A DNA stretch of 64,000 nucleotides from Paenibacillus sp. V4I3 (GTDB lineage Bacteria; Bacillota; Bacilli; Paenibacillales; NBRC-103111): NCBI RefSeq assembly GCF_030817215.1, contig NZ_JAUSZA010000001.1, positions 6,980,501 through 7,044,500 of the forward strand, given 5' to 3'. Shown here piece by piece: positions 51,118 through 60,510 of the stretch. The number at the start of each line of letters is the position of its first letter. The first letter of the stretch is position 1. The position numbers and the translations under genes were made by a program. A model generated the notes under the pieces. It searched no databases. It saw only the letters and a program-made list of their open reading frames with translations, and had not been told where the DNA came from.

Positions 51118-51738
51118 TTACTTACTACCCACCCGCACTTTACGCCAAACCGCAGTAACAACCATAGCAATCACCGCTCCATACAGAGCAAGCTCCATAT
51201 CGTGGTGCGTATCCCAGGGATCACCTTGTGTTCCGAGGAACAACGTTCCAATCTCAGGAGCCACAAGCAGCGCAACCCACATTTCAATAAGCTCATAAAA
51301 AGCCCCCATCGCCAAAACGATGACACAGGTAATCACATAAAGCCATTTTCTGCCTAGCCGCGTCCATGCGCTCATCGCTTCCCGAATCGGATAGGCGAGG
51401 AGCAATCCAAAGCTAAAATGTACCAAGCGATCATAATGATCACGTTCCGAGTGAAGAATTAGCTTCAACCAAACATCTACCCAATTCTCGTTATACGAAT
51501 AGTGAGCCCCAAACGTATGCAGCACCAGGAATAAAGCAATCCATGCATAAGACAGATTTGTAAATGAAAAAAACTTATACGTACTTACAAGTCCAATTAG
51601 CGCTGCCCATATCAGCAGGTTTTCCAGTACCCAGTCATACCTGCTGTAAGGCTCCACCGCCAGCCAAATCCATATCCCTACGTACAGAATGATCATCATT
51701 TGCAAAAACCGATTTTTAGAGAATGAAATGGTCTGCAT
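51118..51738 (-). CDS. DUF2238 membrane protein (YjdF-like)
   Basis: A 206-residue integral membrane protein with six predicted helices and the family motifs HTFGAHYSY, RDHYDRLVHFSFGLLLAYP and the C-terminal QGDPWDTHHDMELALYGA. The function is unknown; related proteins are common in Bacillales. It appears monocistronic. Confidence 0.85.
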   Translation of the reverse strand: MQTISFSKNRFLQMMIILYVGIWIWLAVEPYSRYDWVLENLLIWAALIGLVSTYKFFSFTNLSYAWIALFLVLHTFGAHYSYNENWVDVWLKLILHSERDHYDRLVHFSFGLLLAYPIREAMSAWTRLGRKWLYVITCVIVLAMGAFYELIEMWVALLVAPEIGTLFLGTQGDPWDTHHDMELALYGAVIAMVVTAVWRKVRVGSK

Positions 51739-51824
51739 GGTTTAGTCCCCCTTGTTATTACCTATAAACTCAGGTTACCTCGCCATTATCTTTTCCAAAA
51801 GTACTAACTTCAACTAGTACCTTC

Positions 51825-52628
51825 TTAAGACGTATTGAACAAGTCATACTTCACTTCCGAGAAGTTATGTATCATTTGTTCCTCCGCTGCAGTCTTTCCT
51901 GTTCTTTTATCAATCACTTTGCGCCAAATCTCATTTTCACGATACTTCCGGCCATCTTTTTCAAGAAAACGGTGGTTTCTCTCTTCCATATGGTAGGCAT
52001 GCGGTAAAAGCACGTCACAATGTACAGAGCCTTTCAAATGCTCATCAGTCAGCCACAACCGGAACTGGAAAGCATGCTGGGTAGGATTATAAATGCGCAG
52101 GTCTATATAATTGTAAAATACACTCGCTCCGCTCCCAAAAGGCAGAACCCGATGATCATCCGGAAATGGATCAAAGCTATGGTGATGCCGCTCCACGACT
52201 TGAAGTGGGGTATGCAAAGCCATCCAAAACAGTAAATTGCCCAACTGGCATATCCCGCCTCCGACACCTCGCTTCACACCGCCTTGCGATAATAGCAGAC
52301 CTTCAATGTAGCCTTTAGCCGACGTTGTTTTCCCAACTAATTTCCAGAAGGAAAAGGTTTCACCCGGTCGAATCACAATGCCATCCATACGTCCAACGCT
52401 AATCCTTAGATTTGTAATTTTGTTTTCTTGTAAAATGGGATCGGAAGAACCGAGCTTTCTTCGCAGTAAGGATTGGTGTTTTTTGCAAGTATAGGGAAAC
52501 GAATGGTCAACTCTATGCTTAGCATAAGTAATCGATGGATTCAAATTTAAGAAATGCCGTTTAAGTCTTAACTGAGCAATTCGCAAGCGATAAAGCACGG
52601 GAAACAAGCTAAGTAACTTTTGCTTCAT
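51825..52628 (-). CDS. VanW family protein
   Basis: A 267-residue protein of the VanW family: GIVIRPGETFSFWKLVGKTT, then GGVKRGVGGGICQLGNLLFW and HHHSFDPFPDDHRVLPFGSG. VanW occurs beside some glycopeptide-resistance genes, but most family members are chromosomal with no known activity, and no van genes are near. The ATG at 52628 is chosen by its distance from AAGGAAGG. Confidence 0.85.
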   Translation of the reverse strand: MKQKLLSLFPVLYRLRIAQLRLKRHFLNLNPSITYAKHRVDHSFPYTCKKHQSLLRRKLGSSDPILQENKITNLRISVGRMDGIVIRPGETFSFWKLVGKTTSAKGYIEGLLLSQGGVKRGVGGGICQLGNLLFWMALHTPLQVVERHHHSFDPFPDDHRVLPFGSGASVFYNYIDLRIYNPTQHAFQFRLWLTDEHLKGSVHCDVLLPHAYHMEERNHRFLEKDGRKYRENEIWRKVIDKRTGKTAAEEQMIHNFSEVKYDLFNTS

Positions 52629-52738
52629 CCCATTCACCTTCCTTTTTCAACCAAAAATAGGATCATCCTGCAAGCAAATAGATCACTAATTAAGATGTTC
52701 CATCCATCGATTTGGTTCAATGACTTTAGGTGTAATTT

Positions 52739-55186
52739 TTAAGGACGAAGCTCGTAAAAGATCGGCGTTACCCCACTACCCTGATATACACGCAAAATAT
52801 GGTTCTTATATTCCTTCATATCAGATAACGTCGCGATCAAGAAAGTGTGAGGGGCAGTTCCTGTCTCATCTTCAATCCCCCCATCCCTCACCTGTTCCAA
52901 AGTAACATAAGCAAACCGCCCCCAAGGCGCCGCATCCAATCCCACAAGCGGATCAATCCAGTAACGAATCTGAAGACCATGAAACCAAGCCATCTTCAAG
53001 GCCTGCTCGGCAAAAGCCCCCGTTCCATAAAGATGAATAGCCACTAAGCCATCCTCTTTCACCCTTTGGATCGTCTCAAACAACATCACCTGGCTGCCGA
53101 ACCCATCTTGAAGCCGCAAATAGAATTTATATAAATAATAAGGAAATCGTCTAGTCACAAGGCCCTGCGGCCAATTCGCATTCAAGATCGAGGGCCCATA
53201 GTTACAGCAATTCAAAAATGCTTCTGGCCCTTGCACGAACCATTCTTCCGCCACATCTTCACAAATCGGTGCAATGTACTCCGTACAGAAATTGTCCTGA
53301 TGCGTCAAATCTCCCAACAATCTCGCTTCCTCGGGCCTCGGCATATCGAGAACACGGTGCAGCGGCTTGCTCCACTCTACTGGCTGTAAGGATGCGCGCT
53401 GCAATCGCCCCTCTTTTTGCTGCAGCAGATAGGCATAATAACTTTGGAACACCATTGCCCCTTCTTGACACGCTCGTTTCATCGCGTACTCTTCGTCAGA
53501 ACGTTTCAGCTCTGCCGTAAACGGTCTGATTTGACCGAGCTCACCTTCAGCATAACGCAGCGTCGAACCGAAATCGCCCATCATGAGCTCCTCCAGAAAG
53601 GCAGGCGTCCTTGCGATACGTTTTCCCTCTTCACTTCCTCCGCTACCCGAGCGCAGCATACCACGTATATCCATACCACGCATGCTCAGCTCATCCAGCC
53701 GATTAGCACCAACAGCAAGCAAATGCGTCATTTGCGGCTTATGTCCCGCTAGGCTCACGATTTTTTCCAGTGATTTCTGAATGGTTCCATGAAAGCCAAT
53801 ATCGACCGTTACCAACCGTTCAGGCGAACCGAATTCTTGCTTCAAATAACTTACAAAAAGCTGCCTATGCCGCTGCACAGATGCCAAAATTTTATTTTGT
53901 ATGGATGCACTTCGTAGAAAAGCCCCCACTTGATCATTGATTGAGCTTCCATTTTCACCTATTATATACTTGCAATTCTCAATTCTTTCCTCCAAAAATG
54001 CTTCAAAATGAACGCCTTCCTCGCTGATATCAAGCACCTCGAATAGCTCGCCTAATTTCAAACCGTGAATACCTAGCAAAGACGCTAGCTCTTCATCACC
54101 AAAGCTCTCCAATCCTGCCAAAAAAGTAGCTTGTCTGGAAACATAGATCGGCTTAATTTGGAGGTCAATACCTCGAATACGCGCAGCATTTTCAAGCATC
54201 GGAGCTAACAAATAGGCTTCTCTCATCAAAGGATGTACTGTCCGGATGCCTTCATCCACGCATTGATCAATGACCCATTCGCACAGGGCTTGCAAGAATG
54301 GTCCTATTACACTGGTACCCAAATTATAAAATACCCGGCCCAGCTCGCCCATTCCTACCGTCATATCCGAGGCTTCCGCTAACTTCCGCAAGGATTTCCA
54401 TTCCGGCAGTACATGTCCATGTCTAACATATTCCCAGTGATGCAAGCTCTCGAAATATTCAGGAACGACATTGTAATGTACGCTCCTTATCCCTTCTTTG
54501 GAGGCACCTTCCACATCTGCGGCTATATTGTCACCAATATGCACAATAGCGTGACTCTCGATCTGTGGGTAAAGTTCCTTCAACCGAGCGAATAAATGTC
54601 CCGATGACTTCCCTTCATGCTCCTCCGAAGAAACAAGCAGCGTATCCACACTTGATAAATCTAGACCTGCTGATGCAAGAATCCAGCGCAGCTGCTCTGA
54701 GGATAAATACATATCCGATAGCAAGGCTATCGGGATCTGTTTGCTTTTACAAGCAGCTAACAATGACGCCACATGCGGGTTTACATAGCAAACTTCCGCT
54801 TCGATCTCGACTTCTATTTGAGCCATCTTATCCTTGATACAGATTCCTTCAGGCATCTCAGCATAAATGATTTCCAATGTGACCTCGCCAAAGCCCGTTA
54901 AAACAGATTGCCGATCTCGTGCATTGTTCTCAGCACGAATCCGCATCTCTTTGAAAGCAGCTGGCGATAAGGACGCTTTCAGGCAGCCAATACGGTGTGC
55001 TTTTTCAGCAACAAGAACAAAAACGTCTGAGGGACTCGCACATGTACGAAATAATAGCGTATCGAAAATATCCAAACTGAGCAGCGCAACGGCGTCGATA
55101 TCACCAATCAAAGCGCTTAGAAAGCGATCTTTTTTCCATAAATGAAGATCGGTAAAGCTTATAATTGTATACGGTACTTCAAGCAT
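52739..55186 (-). CDS. HAD-superfamily hydrolase, large (COG5610-like)
   Basis: An 815-residue cytoplasmic protein. The N-terminal ~250 residues form a HAD phosphatase-like domain: nucleophile motif LLSLDIFDTLLFR (about residue 38), motif II IALLSDMYLSSE and motif IV IVHIGDNIAADVEG. The following ~560 residues are shared by predicted HAD proteins that accompany glycosyltransferases in surface-glycan loci. It is divergent from a family-2 glycosyltransferase gene, which supports a role in glycan assembly. AGGAGG precedes the start. Confidence 0.75.
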   Translation of the reverse strand: MLEVPYTIISFTDLHLWKKDRFLSALIGDIDAVALLSLDIFDTLLFRTCASPSDVFVLVAEKAHRIGCLKASLSPAAFKEMRIRAENNARDRQSVLTGFGEVTLEIIYAEMPEGICIKDKMAQIEVEIEAEVCYVNPHVASLLAACKSKQIPIALLSDMYLSSEQLRWILASAGLDLSSVDTLLVSSEEHEGKSSGHLFARLKELYPQIESHAIVHIGDNIAADVEGASKEGIRSVHYNVVPEYFESLHHWEYVRHGHVLPEWKSLRKLAEASDMTVGMGELGRVFYNLGTSVIGPFLQALCEWVIDQCVDEGIRTVHPLMREAYLLAPMLENAARIRGIDLQIKPIYVSRQATFLAGLESFGDEELASLLGIHGLKLGELFEVLDISEEGVHFEAFLEERIENCKYIIGENGSSINDQVGAFLRSASIQNKILASVQRHRQLFVSYLKQEFGSPERLVTVDIGFHGTIQKSLEKIVSLAGHKPQMTHLLAVGANRLDELSMRGMDIRGMLRSGSGGSEEGKRIARTPAFLEELMMGDFGSTLRYAEGELGQIRPFTAELKRSDEEYAMKRACQEGAMVFQSYYAYLLQQKEGRLQRASLQPVEWSKPLHRVLDMPRPEEARLLGDLTHQDNFCTEYIAPICEDVAEEWFVQGPEAFLNCCNYGPSILNANWPQGLVTRRFPYYLYKFYLRLQDGFGSQVMLFETIQRVKEDGLVAIHLYGTGAFAEQALKMAWFHGLQIRYWIDPLVGLDAAPWGRFAYVTLEQVRDGGIEDETGTAPHTFLIATLSDMKEYKNHILRVYQGSGVTPIFYELRP

Positions 55187-55322
55187 TAGGAACCTCCTTA
55201 AAGTTTTCGAAGAAAACTGGCTTCGTAAGCGTAATCTTAATTATTCTTTATCACTTATATTTGAGAAGTACACCGAAATTGAGGTAAGCTTAAAATACCA
55301 TAATTCGGAGGTGCGCTTTTTC

Positions 55323-56138
55323 ATGTCCTATCAGCCATTAGTGTCCATCATTATCCCTACGTATAATCGCCAAATTGAACTCGCTGAGCTCGCAGAATCA
55401 TTATACCGCCAAACGTATAAAAACCTGCAAATCATCATCGTTAACGATTGCGGCCCCTCTGTCGATTTCATTCAGGAATTATATCCGGAACTGGCTATTC
55501 AGATCGTCAATATGCCGCAAAACTTGAAGCACGTTCATGCGCGCAACCGCGGATTGCAAGAGGTGAAAGGCGATTACATCATGCTCTGTGATGATGATGA
55601 TCTGCTGCTCCCGATCCATATCGAGCGCATGCTGCAAGAAATTGAAGGCTATGACCTCGTCTATCCAGACGTAGAAATTTTCGATTATGTTTATGAAAAT
55701 AACGCCCGTTCCATCACAGATCGGTTCGTATTTGCTTATGAATTCGATGTGCCTGCGATGCGCAGGTTTTCCACCTTCTTCTCTTCCGGTTGTATATTTC
55801 GTCCCGAGGTTATCAAGGCTTTGGGCGCTTTTGACACGAACGTATTTCATTATTGGGACTGGGATTTCTTCTTACGGGCTGCCGAACAATTCCGCGTGAA
55901 ACGTGCGCCAATAGCTAGTGTACTCTATGCATTCTCCCAGCAAGGCAGCAGCAATATGTCGGGTCAATTAGACAATATGCGTCCTTACTTGGACATGCTC
56001 TCAGCCAAGCATCAACTCGGTGAATTACCTACGAAGAACTTCTTCCTCCTGCTGGAAGAACCGGAAGTGAAAGCGCGCCAAGCGGTTACCGAACTCATTT
56101 GGGACGGGAAACCAATTCGTTCTCGCCTATCCAAATAA
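55323..56138 (+). CDS. Glycosyltransferase family 2
   Basis: A 271-residue GT-A enzyme: VSIIIPTYNRQIELAELAES at the N-terminus, nucleotide-sugar binding IIIVNDCGPS, and the metal-binding acidic run YIMLCDDDDLLLP (about residue 90). A later WDWDFFLRAAE lies at the acceptor site. It transfers a sugar to an unknown glycan. GGAGG lies 11 bp before the chosen ATG, and a GTG 12 bp upstream is possible. Its end overlaps the convergent AraC gene by 12 bp. Confidence 0.88.
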   Translation: MSYQPLVSIIIPTYNRQIELAELAESLYRQTYKNLQIIIVNDCGPSVDFIQELYPELAIQIVNMPQNLKHVHARNRGLQEVKGDYIMLCDDDDLLLPIHIERMLQEIEGYDLVYPDVEIFDYVYENNARSITDRFVFAYEFDVPAMRRFSTFFSSGCIFRPEVIKALGAFDTNVFHYWDWDFFLRAAEQFRVKRAPIASVLYAFSQQGSSNMSGQLDNMRPYLDMLSAKHQLGELPTKNFFLLLEEPEVKARQAVTELIWDGKPIRSRLSK

Positions 56139-56972
56139 GCTTTTGGCATAGAAGCTTCGAAACTCGCTTGGCGTCATTCCTTCATGTTCTTGAAACCGCT
56201 GGTTGAAATAACTCGCGCTGGCATAACCTGACTCCTTGGCGATGTCTTTGATCGGCCAGTTCTCCTTTTCAATTAAACGCTGCTTAGCGAATTGAATACG
56301 GCAAAGAGTAATGAAGGAGAGCGGTGTCATCGACATGGCTTTACGAAACAATTTGCAGAAATAGTATGTGCTTACGCCTGTGAGCTCCGCCCACTCTTCC
56401 AAGATGAACGGTTCACAGGCTTTTTGCTGCATCGAGGGAAGTAAGGCGAGAATGCGATCCACAGATTCCATCCCGCGATTTCCCGTTAAAGGCGCCGCAT
56501 AGCTCATGAATTCGCACAATATCTTATACGTCAGCGTCGAGAGATTCGTTGTCCGAAGAATGCTATTCGTCTCCGCCTCCAGCAGCAGTTCGTGAAACGC
56601 TACTTCAAGCTCATTCCATCGCTTTAACGTCCACAAGGTACGCAGAAATCCTCTTTCCAGCATAAACTCCTTGATATGATTTCCATCAAAATGAACCCAT
56701 AGGACATCCCAAGGATCTTCCTTCGAGCTGTAGTATTTTTGTTCTTGGTACGGAAAATACAGAAAAGCATCCCCTTTTTGAATGGGATACTGTTCCCCCT
56801 CAATTTCGACGTACCCTTTACCTGAAACGATGAAATGCAAGCTAAAAGTCTCGCATAACCTTTCGGATCGATAGACAGAATGATTGGGAAGATCCCGATA
56901 CCAGCCAACTGATTCTGGAAAAATGAAATGAGAAGATTGCTGCAGCCTTGGCAGCATGACATGCCTTTGCAT
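56127..56972 (-). CDS. AraC-family transcriptional regulator
   Basis: A 281-residue regulator with an N-terminal cupin sensor (FIVSGKGYVEIEGEQYPIQK, GDAFLYFPYQEQKYY) and a C-terminal double helix-turn-helix (AELTGVSTYYFCKLFRKAMS; AKESGYASASYFNQRFQEHE). The ATG at 56972 follows GAGGAG. It is divergent from the Gfo/Idh-aldo/keto reductase operon and very likely controls it in response to a sugar. Confidence 0.88.
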   Translation of the reverse strand: MQRHVMLPRLQQSSHFIFPESVGWYRDLPNHSVYRSERLCETFSLHFIVSGKGYVEIEGEQYPIQKGDAFLYFPYQEQKYYSSKEDPWDVLWVHFDGNHIKEFMLERGFLRTLWTLKRWNELEVAFHELLLEAETNSILRTTNLSTLTYKILCEFMSYAAPLTGNRGMESVDRILALLPSMQQKACEPFILEEWAELTGVSTYYFCKLFRKAMSMTPLSFITLCRIQFAKQRLIEKENWPIKDIAKESGYASASYFNQRFQEHEGMTPSEFRSFYAKSLFG

Positions 56973-57053
56973 CCTTAACGTCTCCTCTTCTAATGACAAT
57001 ATTCCGATACTAGGTGCAATATATTATCATATTCATTTTAAATAACTCGTTTT

Positions 57054-57077
57054 ATAATAACAATATACCGTTATTAT
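57054..57077. promoter_or_regulatory. Inverted repeat in the divergent promoter region
   Basis: ATAATAAC (57054-57061) and GTTATTAT (57070-57077) are symmetric, lying 28 bp before the Gfo/Idh start and about 80 bp before the AraC start. It is a candidate operator. Confidence 0.45.
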
Positions 57078-57104
57078 ATATTTTATAAAAGGAGAAGTGC
57101 TGTA

Positions 57105-58106
57105 ATGACAAAGCTTCGTTGGGGGATTTTAGGTTGCGCCAATATTGCCATTAAGGCTTGTATTCCTGGTATCAAGCAGTCTCAAACTGGTATTGTAAGC
57201 GCTATTGCCAGCCGCAATTTGCAGAAGTCACAGGAAACTGCTGCTAAGCTAGATATTCCTAAGGCTTACGGCAGTTATGAAGAATTGATCGAGGATCCGG
57301 ATATTGATGCCTTATACATACCGCTTCCGAACCATCTGCACAAAGAGTGGACGATTCGTGCTGCCCAGGCTGGTAAGCATGTACTTTGCGAGAAGCCAGC
57401 TTCTCTTACGGCAGATGATGTTCAAGAAATGGTCACGGCTTGCGAACAAGCCGGGGTGCTGTTTGCTGAAGCCTTCATGTATAGACACCACCCGCGGTAC
57501 GAGCGGATCAAAGCCATTATGGACTCGGGTGAAATCGGTGATATTCGCGGAATTCATGGTGTTTTTACCTTCTGTAATCCGGGTGATAGCAAAAATGTTC
57601 GCTTCGTACGCGAGTGGGGGGGCGGCGCGGTCTATGACGTAGGCTGTTACCCATTAAGTGCAGCAAGAATGCTGTTAGGCAGAGAACCTGAGGCTGTAAC
57701 CACCCATGCTTTCTTCTCACCTGAGCATGATGATGTCGATATGATGATGTCCGGCTTAGTTGAATTTAGCGGCAATGTTGCGCTAACCTTTGATTGCGGG
57801 ATGTGGGCCGCTTTCCGAAATAAAATTGAAGTGTTAGGTACGCTGGGACGCATTGAAATCCCTTCGGCTTTTATAACGCCAACTGAAGAATCTGGTCACT
57901 TTAAAGTATTTGTAGGAAATGATCAACGTGAAGAAGAGGTTCCCTTCCTGAACCAATATTCACTGCAAGCGGACGACATGGCTTATGCTGCTTGGGGTGA
58001 GAAAGCACCTCGCTTCCCAGCGAGTGATGCTATTAGCAACATGAAAGTGATTGATGCGTGTCTGAAGTCAGCTAGAGAGCGCTCGCGAATTGTGATTAAT
58101 CAATAA
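57105..58106 (+). CDS. Gfo/Idh/MocA-family oxidoreductase
   Basis: A 333-residue NAD(P)-dependent sugar dehydrogenase: RWGILGCANIAIKACIPG (Rossmann fold), then GKHVLCEKPASLTADDV with the catalytic EKP Lys at about residue 95, and the GFO_IDH C-terminal domain with VYDVGCYPLSAARMLLG. It resembles scyllo-inositol/xylose dehydrogenase-like members. AAAAGGAG precedes the start. It is followed after 31 bp by an aldo/keto reductase gene. Confidence 0.9.
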   Translation: MTKLRWGILGCANIAIKACIPGIKQSQTGIVSAIASRNLQKSQETAAKLDIPKAYGSYEELIEDPDIDALYIPLPNHLHKEWTIRAAQAGKHVLCEKPASLTADDVQEMVTACEQAGVLFAEAFMYRHHPRYERIKAIMDSGEIGDIRGIHGVFTFCNPGDSKNVRFVREWGGGAVYDVGCYPLSAARMLLGREPEAVTTHAFFSPEHDDVDMMMSGLVEFSGNVALTFDCGMWAAFRNKIEVLGTLGRIEIPSAFITPTEESGHFKVFVGNDQREEEVPFLNQYSLQADDMAYAAWGEKAPRFPASDAISNMKVIDACLKSARERSRIVINQ

Positions 58107-58137
58107 TCATTTAAAAAGAAAGCAGGGATGTTTTCAT

Positions 58138-59076
58138 ATGAAACACATTCAGATTAAAGGATTAAATAAACCCGTATCTAAACTGATCATGGGATCGGAC
58201 TTTTTTAGACTGGACAATGGTCAAGAAGTCAGTGATATCCTTGGGCATTATCTGTCTATCGGCGGAAATACGATTGACACTGCGTTCATCTATTGTGGCG
58301 GCCAAAGCGAACAAGCTCTTGGGATTTGGCTGGATGAGATGGGCAATCGCGATGACATCAATATCTTTACCAAGGGCGCACATCATGATGCTAACGGGCC
58401 CCGAGTGAATCCGGAAGCGATTCGCAGTGACCTGTTCACTAGTCTTGAGAGACTGCGTACTGACTACATTGATCTTTATGCGCTTCATCGCGATGACCCG
58501 GCAACACCGGTCGGCGTAATTCTCGAAGCGCTGAATGAACATGTGGAAGCTGGAAGAATCCGCGCGTTTGGCGGGTCTAACTGGACACATGAACGTCTGC
58601 AAGAAGCAGCAGATTATGCTGAGCAGCATGGTCTAATTGGTTTCAGCTTTAGCAGCCCTAACCTTAGCCTCGCCAAAGCGAACGAGCCATTCTGGGCCGG
58701 CTGCGTCTCAACCGATGAAGGGGCGCTGCGCTGGCATGAAGCCAAGCAGTTTCCACTGCTGTCCTGGTCTTCGCAGGCACGCGGATTTTTCACTGGACGG
58801 TTCACACCGGAGAACCGCGAAAACGCCGACCTCGTCCGTGTCTTCTATAGCGACGAGAACTGGACGCGGCTGCGCCGCGCCGAACAGCTGGCGCAGGAAA
58901 AAGGCGTCAGCGCGATCCAAATCGCGCTCGCCTATGTACTGAGCCAGCCGTTCCCGGCATGCGCGCTCATTGGCCCGCGCAGCGAAGCCGAAATGCTCTC
59001 ATGCCGTGACGGCGCGCAGCTTGTGCTGTCTGCGCAGGAGCTGGCATGGCTTGATTTAACCGCAGCGACGGTGTAG
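58138..59076 (+). CDS. Aldo/keto reductase
   Basis: A 312-residue NADPH-dependent (beta/alpha)8 reductase. Visible elements are NTIDTAFIYCGGQSEQALG with the catalytic Asp/Tyr region, FTKGAHHD with the active-site Lys, YIDLYALHRDDP with the His, and the cofactor segment ACALIGPRSEAEML. It is co-transcribed with the Gfo/Idh gene. The 3' half (from about 58700) is strikingly richer in G+C than the 5' half, which could reflect a recombination junction. Confidence 0.88.
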   Translation: MKHIQIKGLNKPVSKLIMGSDFFRLDNGQEVSDILGHYLSIGGNTIDTAFIYCGGQSEQALGIWLDEMGNRDDINIFTKGAHHDANGPRVNPEAIRSDLFTSLERLRTDYIDLYALHRDDPATPVGVILEALNEHVEAGRIRAFGGSNWTHERLQEAADYAEQHGLIGFSFSSPNLSLAKANEPFWAGCVSTDEGALRWHEAKQFPLLSWSSQARGFFTGRFTPENRENADLVRVFYSDENWTRLRRAEQLAQEKGVSAIQIALAYVLSQPFPACALIGPRSEAEMLSCRDGAQLVLSAQELAWLDLTAATV

Positions 59077-59116
59077 CAGCTGCGCAACCTTTGCGGCACC
59101 GTTTGTGTGCCGTTTG

Positions 59117-59150
59117 AAGCCCCCCGGCCGATATTGGGCCGGGGGGCTTT
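59117..59150 (+). terminator. Terminator after the aldo/keto reductase
   Basis: AAGCCCCCCGGCC / GGGCCGGGGGGCTTT with a short loop forms a very strong stem; the following GTGTGTTT is only moderately T-rich. Confidence 0.75.
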
Positions 59151-59192
59151 GTGTGTTTGCGGATAATCACCTGCCGGATTTTACTTTTCTAA

Positions 59193-59560
59193 CACTTTCC
59201 ACTCAAATAAGAGTCTCTGAAGACTCTTATTTGGCAGATTGAGCTTAAATTGGTTTAAATCTGAGCAGATAAGAGCCTCTAGAGACTGCTATTTTTGCTT
59301 TTCTGGCACTTTCCACTCAAATAAGAGTCTCTGAAGACTCTTATTTGGCAGATTGAGCTTAAATTGGATAAAATCTGAGCAGATAAGAGCCTCTAGAGAC
59401 TGCTATTTTTGCTTTTCTGGCACTTTCCACTCAAATAAGAGTCTCTGAAGACTCTTATTTGGCAGATTGAGCTTAAATTGGTTTAAATCTGAGCAGATAA
59501 AGAGCCTCTAGAGACTGCTATTTTTGCTTTTCAGGTACTTTCCACTCAAATAGGAGTCTC
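59193..59560. repeat. 114-bp tandem repeat array (three copies plus partial fourth)
   Basis: Units begin at 59193, 59307, 59421 and 59536 (CACTTTCCACTCAAATAAGA). Each unit contains a perfect hairpin, AAATAAGAGTC-TCTGAA-GACTCTTATTT, and a second one built on AGCAG...CTCTAGAG...CTGCT followed by ATTTTTGCTTTT. The three full copies differ by only a few bases. The array fills the space between the aldo/keto reductase and the DeoR gene and contains no reading frame. Confidence 0.92.
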
Positions 59561-59650
59561 TAGCAACCCTTATGTGACGGATCACGGCTCCGCACCTCCA
59601 TTCTTCCGCGCCATCCGATGGACGGCTTATCCATTGAATGATAAGATATA

Positions 59651-59664
59651 CGTAAGCGTTATCT
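59651..59664 (+). promoter_or_regulatory. cre-like box upstream of the DeoR gene
   Basis: CGTAAGCGTTATCT differs from TGTAAGCGTTATCA only at its two outer bases. It lies 36 bp before the start codon. Confidence 0.45.
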
Positions 59665-59699
59665 ACAGGAAGAATAAGGATCTGCTCTTAGGAGGTACC

Positions 59700-60455
59700 A
59701 TGGGAAAGACAGACATTCGCCGCGATGCGATTATGCAAGCCATTAAAGATAAAGGCTCCATTGCCCTAAACGATATCGTTAAGCAGTTTGCTGTATCGGA
59801 AGCAACGGCTCGACGTGATCTAGAGATACTCGAACAAGAAAAGCGCTGCATCCGCACCTTCGGAGGCGCTGTGCTTGAAAGCTTGAAGGTCGAAGTCCCT
59901 TTTTTCAACAAAATGGACCTCTACACCGATGAGAAGAAAGAAATCGCCGACAAGGCGCTGCGCTACATCGAGGATGGCGATATTATCGGTTTAACCGGTG
60001 GTACAACGACGACATTTATCGCTAAAAAGCTTAACCAATTCAAGAACCTTACCGTAATCACGAATGCGGTTAATATCGCCTATGAACTGATCGGAACGCC
60101 GGGACTGCAGCTTATCCTTACTGGTGGGGTAATTCGCACCCAAACCTTCGAGCTGTCGGGACCACTCGCCAATGCAACGTTAGAAAATCTCAGCATTCGC
60201 AAAACATTCATGGGTGTGGACGGTGTCTCGTTATCTCGTGGCATGATGATTTATAATGAGCTGGAAGCCGAGACCAATCGACGCATGATGAAGCAGTCCA
60301 TGGAAACTTACCTGGTTGCCGATCATTCTAAGTTCAGCCGAAGCTCCCTGTTTGTGATAGGGGAAGTCCAAGAAACCATCGGTATTATCAGCGATTCAGC
60401 CATAACACCGGAAATGAAGCATGCTTTCAAGGAAGCCGGAGCTCCATTTCTATAA
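59700..60455 (+). CDS. DeoR-family transcriptional regulator
   Basis: A 251-residue repressor. The N-terminal helix-turn-helix is IALNDIVKQFAVSEATARRDLEIL, the signature is RTFGGAV, and the C-terminal sugar-phosphate sensor has GLTGGTTTTFIAKKL and MGVDGVSLSRGMMI. The ATG at 59700 follows AGGAGG, and a longer frame upstream has no site. DeoR proteins respond to phosphorylated sugars; the target genes are not obvious nearby, although the oxidoreductase pair upstream is possible. Confidence 0.9.
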   Translation: MGKTDIRRDAIMQAIKDKGSIALNDIVKQFAVSEATARRDLEILEQEKRCIRTFGGAVLESLKVEVPFFNKMDLYTDEKKEIADKALRYIEDGDIIGLTGGTTTTFIAKKLNQFKNLTVITNAVNIAYELIGTPGLQLILTGGVIRTQTFELSGPLANATLENLSIRKTFMGVDGVSLSRGMMIYNELEAETNRRMMKQSMETYLVADHSKFSRSSLFVIGEVQETIGIISDSAITPEMKHAFKEAGAPFL

Positions 60456-60462
60456 AAAAATA

Positions 60463-60506
60463 AAAACGGAGCATCTCGGGTTCATTCCTCCCGTAATGCT
60501 CCGTTT
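60463..60506. terminator. Bidirectional terminator
   Basis: AAAACGGAGCAT / ATGCTCCGTTT encloses CGGG...CCCG. It lies between the convergent DeoR and YbdD-like genes. Confidence 0.8.
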
Positions 60507-60510
60507 CTCT

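Noticed and set aside
51825..52628. Glycopeptide resistance gene (vanW)
   Set aside because: No vanHAX, vanRS or other van genes are nearby; VanW-family proteins are common on chromosomes and do not by themselves indicate resistance.
59193..59560. CRISPR array
   Set aside because: The repeats are 114 bp long and directly adjacent, with no unique spacers and no cas genes.
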